Shown: positions 8,514-15,589 of the stretch, in pieces
Layout of the letters: every line of letters starts with the position of its first letter
Numbering within the stretch: position 1 is the stretch's first letter
From: Alphaproteobacteria bacterium UBA3307
GTDB taxonomy: Bacteria; Pseudomonadota; Alphaproteobacteria; RF32; CAG-239
DNA: 15,617 nucleotides
Assembly (NCBI GenBank): GCA_002361365.1
Contig: DEST01000101.1
Coordinates: 1 to 15,617 of the forward strand
Reading direction: 5' to 3'
Notes under the pieces: generated by a model
What the model saw: the letters and a program-made list of their open reading frames with translations, nothing else
Databases searched by the model: none
What the model was told of the DNA's origin: nothing
Made by a program: the position numbers and the translations under genes

Positions 8514-8542
8514 ACGGCTGTTGTTTGAAAAACAGCCGTTTT
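8514..8542 (+). terminator. Intrinsic terminator after glgP
   Basis: A perfect 9-bp stem, ACGGCTGTT (8514-8522) with AACAGCCGT (8531-8539), has an 8-nt loop and runs into TTTT. Confidence 0.85.
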
Positions 8543-8580
8543 CTATTTATGCACCGAAATATTTATTAACATAACGTGAT

Positions 8581-8609
8581 GTGACAATGCCGGCGTTTCT
8601 TTTTATACT
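8581..8609 (+). promoter_or_regulatory. Promoter of the 469-aa gene
   Basis: GTGACA (8581-8586) and TATACT (8604-8609) are separated by 17 bp. They lie between the glgP terminator and the next start codon, giving a short leader with AAAGGA at 8621-8626 as ribosome binding site. Confidence 0.6.
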
Positions 8610-8632
8610 CAAGGCATCTGAAAGGACTCATA

Positions 8633-10042
8633 ATGAAAAATAATCCGTTCGCGGCAATTTTCCGTGACGCATTTTATAAAGATGTTTTAGACGGCAGTAT
8701 TTATATGCCAAACCATAATACCGAGCATCCGGCACGGGTTAAGTCTTTTATGCGACAACTTAATCGCTTTATCTCTACCGCCGGAGAGGCTCCGATTATG
8801 TATCCTAAATATGCGTTTAATGAACACAAACTTTTTGAATATGCCTTATTTTTGCGCGGATATATGCGGGATTCGCAAAATGTTTTGGCACACTTGGAGC
8901 AAAAATATGCCATAGATAAGGATTTGATAGCCTTATTTAATGCTTCTAGCGAATATGTTGTTGCCTGTAATGGAAAAATCGGAGATAAGCGCACTTTTGA
9001 TAATAATGTGGGATATAAAGTATGGAAGGCTGACCTTTCCGCCGGTTTGCAAAATGCGACTTATGAGCAGGTAGTGACTTCGTTTACTTCAGAACGTCAT
9101 AACTTGTTTTTATTTATGCCGTTTCGGGTTAAAGGTACGGAGGAAATGCTCAGCAAATGGATGTATGTGAATATGCGGCAAAGTTTGGATAACTCAGAAT
9201 TTAAGCATAATATTGATACGTATGCCATACACTATCCGATTCAAAAATCTCGATGTTCAAATATTACATCGGTCCTTAAAACTCTGCGCTTTAATGATAC
9301 TTTTTATGAAAAAGAAGATATGGCATTTGTAAAAAATCATTGGTTGCCGTTTGTGGCCGAAAATATCGAACTTAATGACCAAAATAAGGTAATTGCGGCG
9401 GATTCGTTTGTGCCGAGTACGCTGATGAAAAAGTTTAAAAATATCACTATTTTCAGCTATTGTGCCGGCACGGCAAATGCACATCGCTGTTTGAATGCAT
9501 TGTACGATATAACACAGCAAATTTATGGCAATAAAATTGCCGATACGGCAATGCAAAATATTTTTGTAAATTCATATGGATTTTTGCCGGTTCGTGATAA
9601 ATTGCGCTATTCAGGTATACATTTTTATACTAATGCGACACAAGATGACAATCGTCGAGAGCCGTTTGTGAACCTGAATAATCATACTCTTTATGAAAAA
9701 ACCAAAGTAACAAACAAAAAGATGCCGGCTCGGCTTTCGGTTTTACCGGATGAGCGTAATTATATTTTGGCATTTAAACTGTCGGATAAAATTGCTTTTT
9801 GGGAAAATTCGCAAGTTAGGGAAATAGTAGATGCGGAATTCGGGCATAATATGGCAAATATCAGCACACCAAATCTTAACAACGGAGATAATTATGCCTA
9901 TAATGTTTTTAAGAATGTGCTGATAAACAGTAGTTTAGGTAAGCGTGGTGGAGAAGTCCTACAAATGACAGAGCAAACTTCGGCGCATAATTTACTGACC
10001 CACTCTATGGTGCAAGCGCAGTTACAAAAAATACGCTCATAA
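8633..10042 (+). CDS. Uncharacterised 469-aa protein, possible alpha/beta-hydrolase-like fold
   Basis: I do not recognise a named family. The start is firm: AAAGGA is 6 nt before the ATG and a promoter lies upstream. There is no signal peptide and no clear membrane helix, so it is probably cytoplasmic. The segment NITIFSYCAGTANAHRCL (residues 270-287) has the strand-turn-helix layout of a nucleophile elbow, small-x-Nu-x-small, with C277 in the nucleophile position, as in dienelactone hydrolases or PHA synthases. Downstream, a strand followed by an acidic turn (GIHFYTNATQDD, D338/D339) and H405 in EFGHNM come in the usual order of acid and histidine. This reading is inference from spacing only. 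The N-terminal 250 residues are of unknown type. The gene is monocistronic, with a terminator shared with the convergent small gene. Confidence 0.8.
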   Translation: MKNNPFAAIFRDAFYKDVLDGSIYMPNHNTEHPARVKSFMRQLNRFISTAGEAPIMYPKYAFNEHKLFEYALFLRGYMRDSQNVLAHLEQKYAIDKDLIALFNASSEYVVACNGKIGDKRTFDNNVGYKVWKADLSAGLQNATYEQVVTSFTSERHNLFLFMPFRVKGTEEMLSKWMYVNMRQSLDNSEFKHNIDTYAIHYPIQKSRCSNITSVLKTLRFNDTFYEKEDMAFVKNHWLPFVAENIELNDQNKVIAADSFVPSTLMKKFKNITIFSYCAGTANAHRCLNALYDITQQIYGNKIADTAMQNIFVNSYGFLPVRDKLRYSGIHFYTNATQDDNRREPFVNLNNHTLYEKTKVTNKKMPARLSVLPDERNYILAFKLSDKIAFWENSQVREIVDAEFGHNMANISTPNLNNGDNYAYNVFKNVLINSSLGKRGGEVLQMTEQTSAHNLLTHSMVQAQLQKIRS

Positions 10043-10068
10043 AAGTAGTAGCAGTATCGTTTTAAAAC

Positions 10069-10106
10069 CAATCCCCCTTCAGAACTTTGGTTCAAAAGGG
10101 GGATTG
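10069..10106. terminator. Strong hairpin terminator between convergent genes
   Basis: An 11-bp stem, CAATCCCCCTT (10069-10079) with AAGGGGGATTG (10096-10106), contains an inner GAAC/GTTC helix. On the minus strand it is followed by TTTT, so it is best placed to end the 106-aa gene, whose stop is only 4 nt away. On the plus strand the T-run is poor, but the stem would still hinder read-through from the 469-aa gene. Confidence 0.8.
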
Positions 10107-10109
10107 CTT

Positions 10110-10430
10110 CTAACGTGCAATTTTGTGCACAGCATCAATGGCGCGGCCAATGTCATTCTTGCTGACAATCAACAAATTGAGCGGCGATAGGCGGCGCAAG
10201 CACTTGGCGCAATTGCTTTCCAGGACCACATTGGCAAATGCAGTCCAATCGCTTACCTTTTCTACTTCTTTGATGTTGGCAGAAGTCAGAAAAAACAGTT
10301 TGCGATGCATTTCCGAACACAGATGAGGAACAGTTGTTGTCTCCTCAATGTTTACATCCTGATTCTCACAAAGTGCCGAGTACCAGATACCTTCATTATC
10401 CAGTGCTCTTTTAATGTTGTTGATATTCAT
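10110..10430 (-). CDS. Small hypothetical protein, 106 aa
   Basis: I do not recognise this protein. It is soluble, without a signal peptide or membrane helix. Cysteines at residues 21, 38, 74 and 77 include one C-x-x-C (SNCAKCLRRL) near basic residues, which might bind metal, though the other two cysteines are far away. Two short alpha/beta-like segments (HRKLFFLTS and LNLLIVSKNDIGRAIDAV) suggest a small folded domain. No Shine-Dalgarno is visible before ATG 10430-10428. However, a consensus promoter ends 28 bp upstream and a strong terminator follows the stop, so the unit looks genuine. It is convergent with the 469-aa gene and divergent from the large cysteine-rich gene. Confidence 0.65.
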   Translation of the reverse strand: MNINNIKRALDNEGIWYSALCENQDVNIEETTTVPHLCSEMHRKLFFLTSANIKEVEKVSDWTAFANVVLESNCAKCLRRLSPLNLLIVSKNDIGRAIDAVHKIAR

Positions 10431-10457
10431 ATATAAATTGTATGGTTTGTTAAAATC

Positions 10458-10486
10458 TTTATATGCTACCGTTTTTATTTTGTCAA
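10458..10486 (-). promoter_or_regulatory. Consensus promoter of the 106-aa gene
   Basis: On the minus strand TTGACA (10486-10481) and TATAAA (10463-10458) are separated by exactly 17 bp. Transcription would start about 20 nt before the ATG. It is the best promoter match in this part of the window and argues that the small gene is expressed. Confidence 0.7.
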
Positions 10487-10564
10487 TAAGAAATATGGCC
10501 TTAGTTTATTATTTTTGAAATTTCCTAAAAATATGATTTTATAAAAAAGACAAAAAGTTGAAAA

Positions 10565-10606
10565 TGTAACAAAAGTGTAACACAAAAATCAAAAAAATGT
10601 GATAAA
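10565..10606 (+). promoter_or_regulatory. Activator-type promoter with tandem TGTAACA boxes
   Basis: TGTAACA occurs at 10565-10571 and again at 10576-10582, exactly 11 bp (one helical turn) apart. An extended -10, TG-T-GATAAA, ends at 10606. The position of the -35 (10578-10583, TAACAC) is a poor match to TTGACA and overlaps the second box. This is the geometry of a promoter that needs an activator binding head-to-tail, as OmpR/PhoB-family response regulators do. The rest of the 215-bp gap (10431-10645) is A+T-rich and holds only this element and the divergent promoter of the small gene. Confidence 0.5.
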
Positions 10607-10645
10607 CTGGATAATGAAAGAGTATATTTTAATAGGAGGAAAACT

Positions 10646-13600
10646 ATGTTTAATCATAATAAAGTGCCTTGGTGGCGGAGGTTAATCGGTTTATCCGCGG
10701 TCTGTATGGTGTGTAACCTGATCGCGATTATGCCGGGCCACGCATCAATGTGTTTGGTCTATGATGCAGACAATCCTGATTGTGTAGACAGTCAGAATTA
10801 TGCATCGGTTCTGTCTTCATTTTGTGACAGCGAAGACGCTATTGATATGAACAGTAAAGAGTATAAAGACTTGATTGACAGTAGCTACAAATGTACCGAA
10901 CTTCAAGATTGCCCGGGAAAAGCAACTTGTACGCCGCCGGATTGTCAATCTTTAAACTTTAATGATTATGGAAAAGATTTTGAATTTTCGGATAAATACA
11001 CAAGCGGCAAGGGTAACAATCGAACCATCAATCCGGAAGCTGCGGCTAAATATAATGATTGGCCGGCAGGGAAAGTTGTCGATGGTCATAATGATACTGA
11101 ACATTGGGCTTGCTATATTTGTGAGTTTGTCGGAAAAAATGGTAAGGTTGTTCGTCCAAAACAAAAGAATGTTGAAGGCGTTAATGTCCATTCTTGGCAA
11201 TGTGCCCGAGTCGATATTTGTGCCGAAGGTGATACAGCTTATCCGAGAGATGGTCAATCATTCGATGATTTTGTGGAAAACCAACAGGAAAAGTGTGCAG
11301 AAAATAATGAAGGCAATAAGCTATGGAAGTTTATTGTAGGTAAATCAAACGATTCTTCATATTATTGCGGTCACTGCGAAGTTGAAACTATTGCCGGATG
11401 TTCAAGCGGTGTGCCGGAAACAAATATGCCGATTGGGGCAACCTGTTATGATAAATGCGGAGAAGGAAACAGTAAATTTACCGGTGAGAGAACAACGCTT
11501 GCTGACGGAACAAAAGACGTCAGATGTTGTATCTTCGGCGAGATGAATACAAAGTGTTCGTGTGATGCTGATGCGGTTGCAAAATATGACCCTGAACAAC
11601 CTACAAATGCAGAATGTTCCGGTCATGCTTGGAACAATGGCGTTGCCAATGTTGACCCGGCTCAACCGGCTTGTTCTTGCGTTATTAAACCGTGTGAAGA
11701 AGGTTCGGATATGGTAGATGACAATAATCCGCCGCAAGGACCAAATGCGCAGGGTTATTATACGGTTAAGAAAGACGGTAAATGCTATGCTAAAAAGTTC
11801 AATAACTGGCATGGCGATGATGCTTGTTACAAAGATGTCGAAATGACTGAAGAAAACGGCTTCGGTTGCGAAGAAGGTGAAGTATTCAGCACCGATATGT
11901 GTGAATGTATAACACCAGCTTGTCCGGAAGGCTGGACAATCTATGCGCAAACAAGTTCTATAATCGGCAAAGAATCTACAACCAAGGACGTAGAGTATAA
12001 ATTGGTTGAAAATACAAGCAGATTCTTGTTTGGTTCTACTCCAAATATGACCTTTACGCCTGAGGCTTTGGAAAAAATGGCGGCCGAAGATGCTGCCGAC
12101 AACTGCGGAAAATCAGGACGTAAAGGTTGGGCTGTCGTCTATAAGGATGATGCAGGTAGAACATATCGTGCCGCAGCAAAAATAGGCAATGAGTATGTTA
12201 AAGGTGCAGATGGAAAATATCAAGTTTATCAATGTGGTTACTGCGCCCCGAAGAAATGTCCAAAAGATAATGAAGATCAATCCAAAAATACGGCGACACT
12301 GTCTCACTGCGGCGGTAATAAGATGATTACTACAGCCACAGAATTTTATCAGGGTGATGAACAGTGCTATACTTGTCCTTATTGTTGGGATAATGAAAGC
12401 ATAAGAAACTCTTGTTATCAAGAAATTATTGATAAAAACTTGGTAACTTGTTGGTCTCCTGACGGCAGTATATATGGCGAAAATACAAAAAGATGGGGAG
12501 ATAAATTAGTACCTATTTGCTCTTGTGCCGGAACGGATTATTACGAAAATTGCTATGTATTGAAACCAACTGATGGATGTTCATACTTCACAGAGCCTGA
12601 AATGGAACATTGTACGAAAGCGTTAACTGACTACGTTGTCGGCAACCATGGTATTCCTGGTACAACGTACAAACTTGAATCTAAGGCCGGAAGTATGGAT
12701 ACAGAAATGAAACGATTTAATGTATCATACGAAAATCCATATGCAATCAGCAGATGTCAATATCCGTATGGTCGAGGTCTGGATAATGATGGAAAAATTG
12801 TTGTTCAGATTGCAGAATGTACTGCTGAAAAAACCTGTACCGGTCATGGACCGGCGTGGAATCCTGAGGCAAACGGTGGTAAAGGTGCGGCAATGGTTAC
12901 TTGTGATGCCAATAATCACGAATATGGTGTTATGGGTGATGGCCGCTCTCCGGTAGAATGCAGTGGCAAAATTTGGTACGATTCGTGTGAAGTTTCTGTA
13001 TGTACACCTAATCCGGATGGAGATGATGGAATTAAGTGTGCAGATGGCTCTACTCGTGATATAGACGAGATTCTTGTCAGCAATCACCAATCTACCCAAT
13101 GGTCGCTTTATTCTTCATCCGGAAATGGCCAGTACTATAGTGTACAACTTTGTTCATATGATGAATTAGGCATTGAAAAATGGTATATCGAAGATTGTGA
13201 TGCACAAACAACTTGCGATGGTTCAGAAGCTCCAGGGTGGGATTCTAAAGCTGGTAAGCCACGTAAGAGATTTGAAAACGGTAAAGGAATGCTTTGTCAA
13301 GGAACTAAATATGTATGCGGTAATGACCAAGATGACAGATACAACGTTGTATTCTACGATAGTGAATATAATGGCGAAGAAAACTGTCAGTATGTTACTG
13401 ATATGAAAGGTTCAAACGGAGAAAACTTTGCTTGGTGTAACTTGGGATATTGCGAAGGTGAAACTATGCGCGATACTGATGGAAACAACTTCTGCGCCGG
13501 CAATTGTGTTACTGTTCAATGCAGTGATTCAGAATATTGTACAGGTGAAGTTAAAGATGGTTACTGCTTGGGTGAATGTGAAAAATTCCCTTGCGCTAAA

Positions 13601-14470
13601 GTGACATCTAATTCAGAAGAAGGATGTAATACCGGATTACACTCTGATACAAACACTACTTTTGGTTGGGGAACAAACTTGAGCGACGGGACATACATTG
13701 TAAAGATGGTTTGCCCGACATCTGGCGAACTCCAAGTCGGAGACAGAGCTAAATATGCGGTTGCTGTATGCACTACCGCTAAAGATTGTTCCGGAAAGCC
13801 TGGGCCGGCTTATGGCAAAGTTGAAACTTGCGGTGCAGGTATGCATCCAAAAGAAGGAGCAATAGCGACTAACTGCGGTGGTATAGATTACTATGATCCG
13901 AATGATTGTGAAAATGATCCGATTGAAGAAGCTTCGGCAGTATATTGTGATACCAATCCAGGCAATGGTATAAGTGTAATTGGCGGGGATGGTATGGTAG
14001 ATACCGGTGTGTCTTGTCAATCAACCAATGGTGATACTTATAACTATTATATTCCGTGTGACCAAGAATCTACTACCTTTGTAGTTGGAGGTAGCAGTTA
14101 TACCAAGAATGGTCCGTATCAAGGTTATTATCCATGCGGTAATGTTTCGGATAATCCGGAAACTCATCCGGATGCTCTGACTGGTACCTGCGGTAATATA
14201 CTGTATGCTAAGATGGCAGATGGTTCAAATGGTTGCGCTGAGAAGTGTAACGACAACTGGACAAAGGAACTCTGTGAATCGACAACGTACGCTGGAGCTA
14301 CCGGTGTATTCAATCTGAAATGCGGCACAATCTATGGCTCTTGCACGTTTGATGGTGTAGAAGTTGGTAACTCTGATAAATACACTGAAGTTCTTGATGA
14401 ACAATGGTGTTTACCGACAGACCCTCACTATGAAGTCAACAGATGCGGAGATTTCTATAATAAAGATTAG
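10646..14470 (+). CDS. Very large cysteine-rich exported protein, 1274 aa
   Basis: Not a named family to me. The start is firm: AGGAGG (10634-10639) lies 6 nt before the ATG, the best ribosome binding site in the window. Residues 1-34 are an export signal, with basic WWRR at 9-12, a hydrophobic core at 14-29 and a likely cut at GHA|SM. C20 and C23 lie inside the signal, but I see no proper lipobox. The mature chain is hydrophilic, acidic and Asn/Gly/Asp/Thr-rich. It carries about 88 cysteines (90 in total by hand count, about 7%), often as C-x-x-C, C-x-C or C-C pairs, so it probably folds in the periplasm or outside through many disulfides. Residues about 704-1088 contain three degenerate modules (see the repeat entry). 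No C-terminal anchor, beta-barrel or sorting motif is visible at the terminus GDFYNKD. A cell-surface, adhesive or matrix role is inference from composition. Confidence 0.9.
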   Translation: MFNHNKVPWWRRLIGLSAVCMVCNLIAIMPGHASMCLVYDADNPDCVDSQNYASVLSSFCDSEDAIDMNSKEYKDLIDSSYKCTELQDCPGKATCTPPDCQSLNFNDYGKDFEFSDKYTSGKGNNRTINPEAAAKYNDWPAGKVVDGHNDTEHWACYICEFVGKNGKVVRPKQKNVEGVNVHSWQCARVDICAEGDTAYPRDGQSFDDFVENQQEKCAENNEGNKLWKFIVGKSNDSSYYCGHCEVETIAGCSSGVPETNMPIGATCYDKCGEGNSKFTGERTTLADGTKDVRCCIFGEMNTKCSCDADAVAKYDPEQPTNAECSGHAWNNGVANVDPAQPACSCVIKPCEEGSDMVDDNNPPQGPNAQGYYTVKKDGKCYAKKFNNWHGDDACYKDVEMTEENGFGCEEGEVFSTDMCECITPACPEGWTIYAQTSSIIGKESTTKDVEYKLVENTSRFLFGSTPNMTFTPEALEKMAAEDAADNCGKSGRKGWAVVYKDDAGRTYRAAAKIGNEYVKGADGKYQVYQCGYCAPKKCPKDNEDQSKNTATLSHCGGNKMITTATEFYQGDEQCYTCPYCWDNESIRNSCYQEIIDKNLVTCWSPDGSIYGENTKRWGDKLVPICSCAGTDYYENCYVLKPTDGCSYFTEPEMEHCTKALTDYVVGNHGIPGTTYKLESKAGSMDTEMKRFNVSYENPYAISRCQYPYGRGLDNDGKIVVQIAECTAEKTCTGHGPAWNPEANGGKGAAMVTCDANNHEYGVMGDGRSPVECSGKIWYDSCEVSVCTPNPDGDDGIKCADGSTRDIDEILVSNHQSTQWSLYSSSGNGQYYSVQLCSYDELGIEKWYIEDCDAQTTCDGSEAPGWDSKAGKPRKRFENGKGMLCQGTKYVCGNDQDDRYNVVFYDSEYNGEENCQYVTDMKGSNGENFAWCNLGYCEGETMRDTDGNNFCAGNCVTVQCSDSEYCTGEVKDGYCLGECEKFPCAKVTSNSEEGCNTGLHSDTNTTFGWGTNLSDGTYIVKMVCPTSGELQVGDRAKYAVAVCTTAKDCSGKPGPAYGKVETCGAGMHPKEGAIATNCGGIDYYDPNDCENDPIEEASAVYCDTNPGNGISVIGGDGMVDTGVSCQSTNGDTYNYYIPCDQESTTFVVGGSSYTKNGPYQGYYPCGNVSDNPETHPDALTGTCGNILYAKMADGSNGCAEKCNDNWTKELCESTTYAGATGVFNLKCGTIYGSCTFDGVEVGNSDKYTEVLDEQWCLPTDPHYEVNRCGDFYNKD
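12755..13907 (+). repeat. Three degenerate protein modules with a shared Cys pattern
   Basis: Within the large protein the pattern C-x(5)-C-[TDS]-G-x(2-4)-P-[AG]-[WY] recurs. The copies are CTAEKTCTGHGPAW (residues 725-738), CDAQTTCDGSEAPGW (851-865) and CTTAKDCSGKPGPAY (1042-1056). Each is preceded 15-21 residues earlier by another Cys (704, 836, 1023) and followed by a Gly/Lys-rich stretch and further Cys. The first and third also share a late Y-D-x-x-C-type end (WYDSC, YYDPNDC). Identity is limited to these positions and there is no DNA-level repeat, so the modules are old. Confidence 0.55.
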
Positions 14471-14490
14471 TACATACTAAATAAAACACA

Positions 14491-14527
14491 AAAACAGGGC
14501 GGTGGATTTATCCGCCCTGTTTTTGTT
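14491..14527. terminator. Strong bidirectional terminator after the large gene
   Basis: A perfect 12-bp stem, AAAACAGGGCGG (14491-14502) with CCGCCCTGTTTT (14512-14523), has a 9-nt loop and A and T runs on either side. It ends the large gene and can also stop transcripts arriving from the recombinase side. Confidence 0.92.
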
Positions 14528-14705
14528 TGTGAGTAGCATCGTGCATATACGGACTGATAAAATAAAAATGCTTAAAAATATATGGGGGCTTAGAATATTT
14601 CGCCATATTATTGCGATGATGATTACCATTGACGGCAAACTGATTTTGATGATACGTTGCATATAAAAATGAAATTCGCGTGCTTTGGGGATGTTTAAGG
14701 TGATT
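14528..14705. other. Intergenic gap between terminator and recombinase remnant
   Basis: About 180 bases without a supported gene. A plus-strand 33-codon frame starting at 14569 (MLKNIWGLRI) is mildly hydrophobic but has no Shine-Dalgarno. The minus-strand frame here runs into the terminator hairpin. I see nothing else in it. Confidence 0.4.
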
Positions 14706-15224
14706 TCAGGCTTGTGCTGATAGCCGGAGCAGGTATTTTCGCAAAGTAGCTCGCTCAACACAGAATATTTTTGCTATTTTGGATTTTGATATGCCCTGTG
14801 CCAACAACTTCTGTATCTGTTTCTGATTTTTAGCAAGCTTAAGCTTTTTGGTTTCAGCATTAAAAGGACGCCCAAGCTTTTTACCGCTTGCTTTGATATT
14901 CGCAAGCGATGATTTAGTGCGTTCGGATATAAGTTGTCGCTCAATTTCAGCAGCTAAACCGAAAGCAAAAGCCAAAACTTTACTCTGTATATCATTGCCA
15001 AGACGATAGTTTTCTTTTATTGTCCAGACTTGACAATTTTTATTCAAACAAGTTTCTGAAATTTTCATAACTTTATCTGTTAAAACCACTTTATTTCCCC
15101 AACTTGGATGATATTTGAGTGCAAATATACTATATGCGGATACGTTGTTTCCACCATTTTTCATTTGAGCAAAATTGGGTTGAAAATTATTTTCATATAA
15201 CTCATTAAATGCATACTTTTGCAT
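14706..15224 (-). pseudogene. C-terminal remnant of a Mpi/Hin-type serine recombinase
   Basis: From about residue 62 of this 172-aa frame the product matches the second half of small serine recombinases (resolvase/invertase, Mpi-like). Seen are KNCQVWTIKENYRLGNDIQ, then the long E helix KVLAFAFGLAAEIERQLISE with RTKSSL, then KKLGRP, and a C-terminal DNA-binding helix-turn-helix (GISKSKIAKIFCVERATLRK). The N-terminal catalytic region is missing: no Y-x-R-V-S-T segment with the nucleophile serine, and no S-R-L-G-R motif. In its place are about 60 residues of unrelated sequence. The same frame continues upstream without a start to a TGA at 15308-15306. The protein therefore cannot recombine DNA as it stands, and I call it a decayed gene. 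It might still bind DNA through its helix-turn-helix. Confidence 0.75.
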
Positions 15225-15580
15225 TCTTTCTTGAGTAACTTCATTTACTCCATATTTTTCTGCTACAGCAAAATAGGATTTTAAAACTCTATAAGGAGCT
15301 GTTTTTCATTTTTTTTATAATTTTTTGTTTCATCTAACCATTCGGAAAACTGATGTATTATATAGCTCATATCTTCAAACTCAATATATTGCCATGTTGC
15401 GACATTAACATAATAAAGTAAAATTTTTCTTGGTGACCACCTTATAAAACGAATAGACCACACAAATAGGGAAAATTAAAACAACAGGCAGAAAGCATAC
15501 GGACGGGAATTTTAGGAGAATGCAATTTGATTAAGCTATTGAAAATAAAAGAAAAGCCGCCATTTCTGACGACTTATCCT
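15225..15580 (-). other. Degraded A+T-rich zone between recombinase remnant and tRNA
   Basis: There is no convincing intact gene here. A minus-strand frame at 15281-15463 (60 codons from a GTG, containing FEDMSYIIHQFSEWLDET) reads like real protein but has no ribosome binding site and no relative I recognise. Its end overlaps, in another frame, the open stretch (TAPYRVLKSYFAVAEKYG) that leads into the recombinase frame. Deleting one A from the five-A run just after the ATG at 15309-15307 would join that ATG to the recombinase frame. I read the zone as remains of a mobile element carrying frameshifts. A plus-strand AGGAGA-ATG near 15515-15523 opens only four codons. Confidence 0.4.
15357..15384 (-). 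promoter_or_regulatory. Possible promoter upstream of the recombinase remnant
   Basis: On the minus strand TTGAGT (15384-15379) and a perfect TATAAT (15362-15357) have 16-bp spacing. It would drive transcription into the recombinase frame from about 15350. In such A+T-rich sequence a chance match is possible. Confidence 0.35.
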
Positions 15581-15589
15581 TATTGGCGG
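15545..15589 (-). terminator. Terminator overlapping the tRNA 3' end
   Basis: On the minus strand CCGCCA (15589-15584), which includes the tRNA's last acceptor bases, discriminator and CCA, pairs with TGGCGG (15562-15557). A T-rich tract, CTTTTCTTTTATTTT, follows. The loop is long (21 nt), so the helix is only moderately stable. Confidence 0.4.

Noticed and set aside
10431..10645. Invertible promoter controlled by the nearby serine recombinase
   Set aside because: I looked for inverted repeats flanking the promoter of the cysteine-rich gene, as in Mpi-controlled phase variation, and found none. The recombinase also lacks its catalytic half.
10705..10716. Lipobox reading (LSAVC or VCMVC) in the signal of the cysteine-rich protein
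   Set aside because: The residues before C20 and C23 do not fit [LVI]-[AST]-[GAS]-C, and the hydrophobic core continues beyond them. Cleavage at GHA|SM is more likely.
11402..11950. Long minus-strand frame (182 codons) inside the cysteine-rich gene
   Set aside because: It is a shadow of the coding strand. It has no promoter or ribosome binding site, and its Ile/Thr/Phe-rich composition is the complement of the Asn/Asp/Glu/Lys/Gly codons of the real gene.
14477..14761. Minus-strand hydrophobic frame of 94 codons
   Set aside because: It overlaps the recombinase end and runs through the perfect terminator hairpin. The hydrophobicity reflects A+T-rich sequence, and there is no ribosome binding site.
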